Of a stretch of DNA of 64,000 nucleotides, positions 60,842 to 64,000 are shown one piece after another. Made by a program: the position numbers and the translations under genes. Source of the DNA: Thermoanaerobaculia bacterium (GTDB lineage Bacteria; Acidobacteriota; Thermoanaerobaculia; Multivoradales; JAGPDF01). The notes below the pieces were generated by a model. That model saw only the letters and a program-made list of their open reading frames with translations, was not told where the DNA came from and did no database searches. The stretch lies in NCBI GenBank assembly GCA_018057705.1, contig JAGPDF010000020.1:1-64000 (forward strand), read 5' to 3'. Numbering within the stretch: position 1 is the first letter of the stretch; every line of letters begins with the position of its first letter.

Positions 60842-62893
60842 TCAGACCCTTCCCAGGAACTCCTTCGTCTTCTGGAGAAGGGTCTTCGCCGGAGCCGAGT
60901 CGGGGAATTGCGTGAGGTAGCGCTCGATCTCGACGATCGCGGCCTCTCCCGAGCCCTGCCGGATCATCTCGCCGACCGCCTGGAAGAACCGCTTGTGCGC
61001 CTCCTCGCTCGCGGGCTCAAGCTTCAGCCAATCCTGCACCACGGCCACCGCCTCCGCGGCCTTGCCTTCGGCAAGATAGACCTTGCCCAGATTCGAGTAG
61101 GTCACCCAGTAGGGACGGATCGCCAGGGAGCTGCGGAACGTGGCGATGGCCGTCTCCTTGTCACCCAGGAAATACTGGCTCATCGCCTTGTAGGTCATCG
61201 CCTGGTAGTGCCGCGGATCCAGCGCGAGCGCCGCGTCGAGCGCCGTGATGGCCTCGCGGTAGTTCTTCTGCTTGTACTGCGTCTTGCCGAGCTCGAACTG
61301 AATCTCCGGACTCTCCGGGAGGCTCGCGGCCGCTTCCGCTGCGACCGCGTTCACCCGCTCGAGGAGGGCTTCCCGGTCCTTCTGGGAGGTCTCGGCTGCG
61401 GGCTGCTTCGCCAGCTCGCCGGCGGCCTTGCGGCTCGACTGGAGGACGACCTGCGAGTAGATCGGGTCCTTTTGGGCGTAGGGATCGAGCTGCGCCAGCT
61501 CGAGCGCGCGCGCATACAGATCGGCGGCCTCTGTCCACTTCTCCTCCCTGAGTGAGAGGTTGCCGAGCATGTAGTAGGCCATATGGTGCGGCGCGAGCTC
61601 GTTGACGCGGTTCCAGATCCTGTGCTCGTCCTCCCACCGCCGGGTTTCGGCCGCCGCGGCCGACATGAGGAGCGCGGCGAGCCCCAGGACGCCGGCCACC
61701 AGGATCCCCGCGCCGGCGGAGCGCAGCCCGCGGGCCGCCGTCGTCAGCGCGGGAACGACCTCCCGGCGCAGCAGCGCGCCGAGCGCGGGAGCGAGCGCGG
61801 CTGCGAGCGCCGCGGCGAGGAAGAGGATCGGCAGATAGAGGTAGCGATCGGAAGCGATCGCGGACCGGAACCGGCCAGCGGCGACGTTCGGTGCCAGCAG
61901 AGCGAACCAGCCCACCACTCCGAGCAGCACTCCGCGGTGGCCTTTCCGCCAGGCCCAGAGGCCGCCTGCGAGCGCCGAAAGCAGAAAACCGAGCACCAGC
62001 AACCAGCGCCAGCCCAGCAGGGCTCCCATGGCGGCGGGAGGATAGAGGATCGCCAGATGGGCGGGCGCGAGGGCGTTGGCGGTCATCAGCGCCAGGGCCT
62101 CCGGCAGGTAGCTCAGGACCTCGGACCATGGGCGCTGCAGCGGGCTGGCCGCCGCATGCTCTGCTGTCGCCCGGTAGTTGACGTACGTGAGAAGTGCAGT
62201 GAGAGCGAAGAGGGGGACCTTCTCGAGGATCGCCCGGCGATCGATCCGCCGATGGCGCCAGAAATCGAGCAGGAACGGAACCACCACCATGGCGGGAGAG
62301 ACCTTGCCGAGCATGGACAGGCCGAGCGCGAGCTGGGAGCTCCAGAGCGCGGCCCGGCTGCTGCGGTCGAGATGGCGGAGATAGAGCAGGACACCGATCA
62401 GCAGCCAGAGGGCCGCGACCTGCGAGTTGCGGCAGATCGCCCAGCGGACCGTCTCGACGAGTGCCGGGTGCACGGCGACGAGGAGACTCGCCGCGAGCGC
62501 CGCCAGAAAGGACCCGGTAAGCCGATAGAGAACCCAGAGCAGCAACGAGACGATGACGACATGCAGCAGCACGGAGTGGGCATGAAACCCGGCCAGGTTC
62601 CAACCGAAGAGGGCGTGGTCGAGCCCCACCGACAGCGTGAAGAGCGGTTGATAGAGACTGTAGTGGGTGCTGGTGAAGAGGGTCGCCAGCGCGGCGAGCT
62701 TGTCGTCACCCGCGAGTGCGGCGACCTGTGGGCTGTTGCGAATCAGTGCTTCGTTGTCGTACCGGATCCAGTAGTTCCCCGGCGTCGGGAGGTAGACGGC
62801 GAGCGTGGCTGCCGCGACGAGCAGCAGTGCGAGCAGGGCCCGCAACCGCGGGCTGGACGTGACTCCGGCAGGGGAATCCGGGCTCGTAGGCAT
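60842..62893 (-). CDS. Polytopic membrane protein with C-terminal TPR repeats (TMTC-like)
   Basis: 683 residues. About ten to eleven TM helices (20-440) of the GT-C/O-mannosyltransferase-like kind: NYWIRYDNEALIRNSP after TM1 holds an Asp in the place of the usual catalytic-loop acid, and PLFTLSVGLDHALFGWN follows. Four or so TPR units occupy about 450-680 (ALYARALELAQLDP-like, YREAITALDAALALDPRHY). This matches bacterial TMTC-type proteins thought to be lipid-linked-sugar glycosyltransferases. Substrate unknown. Convergent with the pseudo-protease gene. Confidence 0.82.
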   Translation of the reverse strand: MPTSPDSPAGVTSSPRLRALLALLLVAAATLAVYLPTPGNYWIRYDNEALIRNSPQVAALAGDDKLAALATLFTSTHYSLYQPLFTLSVGLDHALFGWNLAGFHAHSVLLHVVIVSLLLWVLYRLTGSFLAALAASLLVAVHPALVETVRWAICRNSQVAALWLLIGVLLYLRHLDRSSRAALWSSQLALGLSMLGKVSPAMVVVPFLLDFWRHRRIDRRAILEKVPLFALTALLTYVNYRATAEHAAASPLQRPWSEVLSYLPEALALMTANALAPAHLAILYPPAAMGALLGWRWLLVLGFLLSALAGGLWAWRKGHRGVLLGVVGWFALLAPNVAAGRFRSAIASDRYLYLPILFLAAALAAALAPALGALLRREVVPALTTAARGLRSAGAGILVAGVLGLAALLMSAAAAETRRWEDEHRIWNRVNELAPHHMAYYMLGNLSLREEKWTEAADLYARALELAQLDPYAQKDPIYSQVVLQSSRKAAGELAKQPAAETSQKDREALLERVNAVAAEAAASLPESPEIQFELGKTQYKQKNYREAITALDAALALDPRHYQAMTYKAMSQYFLGDKETAIATFRSSLAIRPYWVTYSNLGKVYLAEGKAAEAVAVVQDWLKLEPASEEAHKRFFQAVGEMIRQGSGEAAIVEIERYLTQFPDSAPAKTLLQKTKEFLGRV

Positions 62894-63043
62894 GAGAATC
62901 GGCTCCCGAGTGCTGCGAAAGTTGGAGTCGGAGCAGCGCGCGAAGCGCCCGAGCGACGGATTCTGGCGTGGCGATCCGGGCGAGTCAAGGCGGCCCGGCG
63001 CGAAGATGCGCCCGTGACGACGGCACGCGCCGACTGCGGCGGA

Positions 63044-63343
63044 CTAGGGGTTTCCGGAGATCTCGACCGGCTGGATCTTGAGTATGCGGGCCCACGCTGC
63101 GAGCAGGCTCCCCGGCAGGTCGAGGTCCGCGAAATGCGCCAGCACCTGCTCGCGGTTGGTGAAACTCCAGATGTCTTCCCAATCGGCGTAGCGCAGGAGG
63201 TGGGAGATCGCCCAGGCGCGTCTCTCCGCCGAACCCTCGATCAGGAGAAGGCGCAGCTCCTCGGCCGTGACCGGTTGGTCGGGAAAGAAGTAGAGCTTCG
63301 AGCCACGCTCGGTCTCCTGGGAGTCGGTGCGCGATCCTGCCAT
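63044..63343 (-). CDS. Small conserved-looking protein of unknown function
   Basis: 99 residues from ATG 63343. KLYFFPDQPVTAEELRLLL followed by helices (ERRAWAISHLLRYADWEDIW, NREQVLAHFADLDL). Acidic/aromatic, no signal peptide. An upstream extension to 63556 is open only because it runs antisense through tRNA-Gly. A promoter TTGCAT-16-TATACT precedes the ATG by 10 nt, supporting this start. I do not recognise the family. Confidence 0.75.
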   Translation of the reverse strand: MAGSRTDSQETERGSKLYFFPDQPVTAEELRLLLIEGSAERRAWAISHLLRYADWEDIWSFTNREQVLAHFADLDLPGSLLAAWARILKIQPVEISGNP

Positions 63344-63353
63344 GTCGAAATCC

Positions 63354-63381
63354 AGTATAGCGGCAACAGTTCGCGATGCAA
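63354..63381 (-). promoter_or_regulatory. Promoter of the 99-residue protein gene
   Basis: Minus-strand TTGCAT (63376-63381), 16-nt spacer, TATACT (63354-63359), 10 nt before the ATG. Its -35 is 3 nt from that of the divergent tRNA-Gly promoter. Confidence 0.6.
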
Positions 63382-63384
63382 CGC

Positions 63385-63413
63385 TTGACGCGCCGGTGGA
63401 GCTTCTGTAAATT
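63385..63413 (+). promoter_or_regulatory. Promoter of tRNA-Gly
   Basis: TTGACG (63385-63390), 17-nt spacer, TAAATT (63408-63413); predicted start about 10 nt before the mature tRNA. Confidence 0.6.
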
Positions 63414-63429
63414 GGCTCCCGCTGTGCTG

Positions 63430-63505
63430 GCGGGCATAACTCAGTTGGTAGAGTGCAAGCTTCCCAAGCTTGATGTCGCGGGTTCGAATCCCGTTGCCCG
63501 CTCCA
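63430..63505 (+). tRNA. tRNA-Gly (anticodon CCC)
   Basis: A 76-nt cloverleaf: acceptor GCGGGCA/TGCCCGC, D-stem ACTC/GAGT, anticodon stem CAAGC/GCTTG with loop TTCCCAA (anticodon CCC at 63463-63465, reads GGG), T-loop TTCGAAT and an encoded CCA (63503-63505). The discriminator base is T, as usual for bacterial tRNA-Gly. Confidence 0.95.
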
Positions 63506-63545
63506 CGACTTTCGATGACTCCTGGCCTTCGAGAAAGGCCGCCCC

Positions 63546-63863
63546 TTGACCCGCACCTCCCTGATCCCCGCCGGAACCGAGCTCGCCGGCCGGTTGAAGT
63601 GCGCCTCGGACCTGCTCTGCGAAGGGAGCTTCGTCGGGGAGATCGAGGTTCAGGGTGATCTCACGATCGGCGCCGCAGGGTGTGTCGAAGGACCGCTCTC
63701 CGCGCGCACCGTGACCGTGATCGGCCAGGTGCGCGGCTGCGTTCATGGGGAGGAGCAGGTGGAACTGCGGCGCGGCGCGTCGGTCGAGGGCGACGTTTCG
63801 TCCGCCTGCGTGGTGCTCGCGGGCGGCTCCGACCTCGACGGACGCATCGACATCTCCGGCTGA
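63546..63863 (+). CDS. Bactofilin family cytoskeletal protein
   Basis: 105 residues from TTG. Short beta-helical repeats (SLIPAGTELAGRLKCASDLLCEGSFVGEIEVQGDLTIG, then TVTVIGQVRG and VEGDVSSACVVLAGGSDLDGRI) typical of polymer-forming bactofilins. The protein is almost all core domain with short tails. Bactofilins form filaments that organise envelope or cell-shape functions. Preceded by AAAGG and by tRNA-Gly. Confidence 0.85.
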   Translation: MTRTSLIPAGTELAGRLKCASDLLCEGSFVGEIEVQGDLTIGAAGCVEGPLSARTVTVIGQVRGCVHGEEQVELRRGASVEGDVSSACVVLAGGSDLDGRIDISG

Positions 63864-63867
63864 CCCG

Positions 63868-64000
63868 CTACTGGATCGTGCCGTCGATCGGCACGGTGAT
63901 GAACGGCACTTTGGTGCTGTCGGTGTGGATCTTGAGCGTTCCCTGGACGGCGCCCTTGGGCATCGTCGCCGGGTCGAGGTCGAGCTTGACCTTGTACTCA
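63868..64000 (-). CDS. Partial gene, C-terminus of a DUF1573-like protein
   Basis: Only the last 43 codons are visible, with TAG at 63868-63870. The strand pattern GTLKIHTDSTKVPFITVPIDG at the end is the C-terminal part of ASH/DUF1573 immunoglobulin-like domains found in secreted proteins. The start is beyond the window. Convergent with the bactofilin gene (4-nt gap). Confidence 0.6.
   Translation of the reverse strand, partial: EYKVKLDLDPATMPKGAVQGTLKIHTDSTKVPFITVPIDGTIQ

Noticed and set aside
63344-63556. N-terminal extension of the 99-residue protein (contains a Trp-Ser-Gly-Gln-Arg-Asp-Ser-Asn-Pro-like stretch)
   Set aside because: This is the antisense translation of tRNA-Gly, a well-known false extension in databases; the promoter at 63354-63381 also places the start at 63343.

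Overview
The window comes from a GC-rich, Gram-negative (diderm) bacterium. It carries the outer-membrane and lipid A block bamA-skp-lpxD-fabZ-lpxA, a Lol lipoprotein exporter pair and many signal-peptide or lipobox proteins. The mix of an ECF42-type sigma factor with its DGPF partner, HEVGH lipoprotein metallopeptidases, multi-PDZ HtrA and TMTC-like TPR membrane proteins would fit an Acidobacteriota lineage (for example Thermoanaerobaculia). That placement is inference; there is no rRNA here to test it.

Layout. 1-9 kb: end of an unknown gene, heme chaperone hemW, a threonine dehydratase-like enzyme, a DUF2059 protein, ridA-hpt on the minus strand, a large coiled-coil orphan, purine nucleoside phosphorylase and lysS. 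8.8-13.1 kb: lolC/E, lolD, clpC. 13.2-19.5 kb: the envelope block bamA-skp-lpxD-fabZ-lpxA plus a Gfo/Idh/MocA oxidoreductase. 19.5-25 kb: mtnP-surE-pcm-acyP-apt, tRNA-Arg(CCT), a YfgM-like TPR protein and thymidine phosphorylase. 25-31 kb: a secreted orphan, cinA-plsY-gpsA, guaA. 30.9-32.8 kb: DGPF protein plus ECF42-like sigma factor. 33.1-35.4 kb: an AT-richer hipB-hipA-like pair, the only clearly foreign-looking stretch. 35.4-46 kb: nitrilase and M13 peptidase, a GlxA-type regulator, hutH, a sensor kinase, a secreted arginine/agmatine deiminase-like protein, arfB and hutU. 46-56.2 kb: a tightly packed five-gene unit of a 1433-residue NtrY-like kinase, a lipoprotein, an HELLH membrane protein, an HEVGH lipoprotein metallopeptidase and a glutaminyl cyclase. 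56.2-64 kb: an M20 peptidase, a four-PDZ HtrA coupled to a protease-dead relative, a TPR membrane protein, a small orphan, tRNA-Gly(CCC), a bactofilin and the end of a DUF1573-like gene.

How it works together. Three themes dominate: envelope building (Bam, Skp, LpxD/A, FabZ, Lol, PlsY, GpsA), nucleotide salvage (hpt, PNP, mtnP, surE, apt, deoA, guaA) and envelope proteolysis/quality control (HtrA pair, M13, M20, HEVGH and HELLH proteins, ClpC). Neighbouring genes are often coupled by 4-nt NTGA stop/start overlaps. Many likely first genes carry a TANNNT -10-like hexamer only 5-11 nt before the start codon, suggesting widespread leaderless or very short-leader transcripts. Two genes (hemW, deoA) appear to lack any canonical start codon and may begin at CTG.

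The best candidates for something undescribed are the hipBA-like pair, whose regulator carries five 12-residue repeats, and the kinase/lipoprotein/HELLH/metallopeptidase/glutaminyl-cyclase unit. No rRNA, CRISPR array, transposase, integrase or prophage gene was seen.
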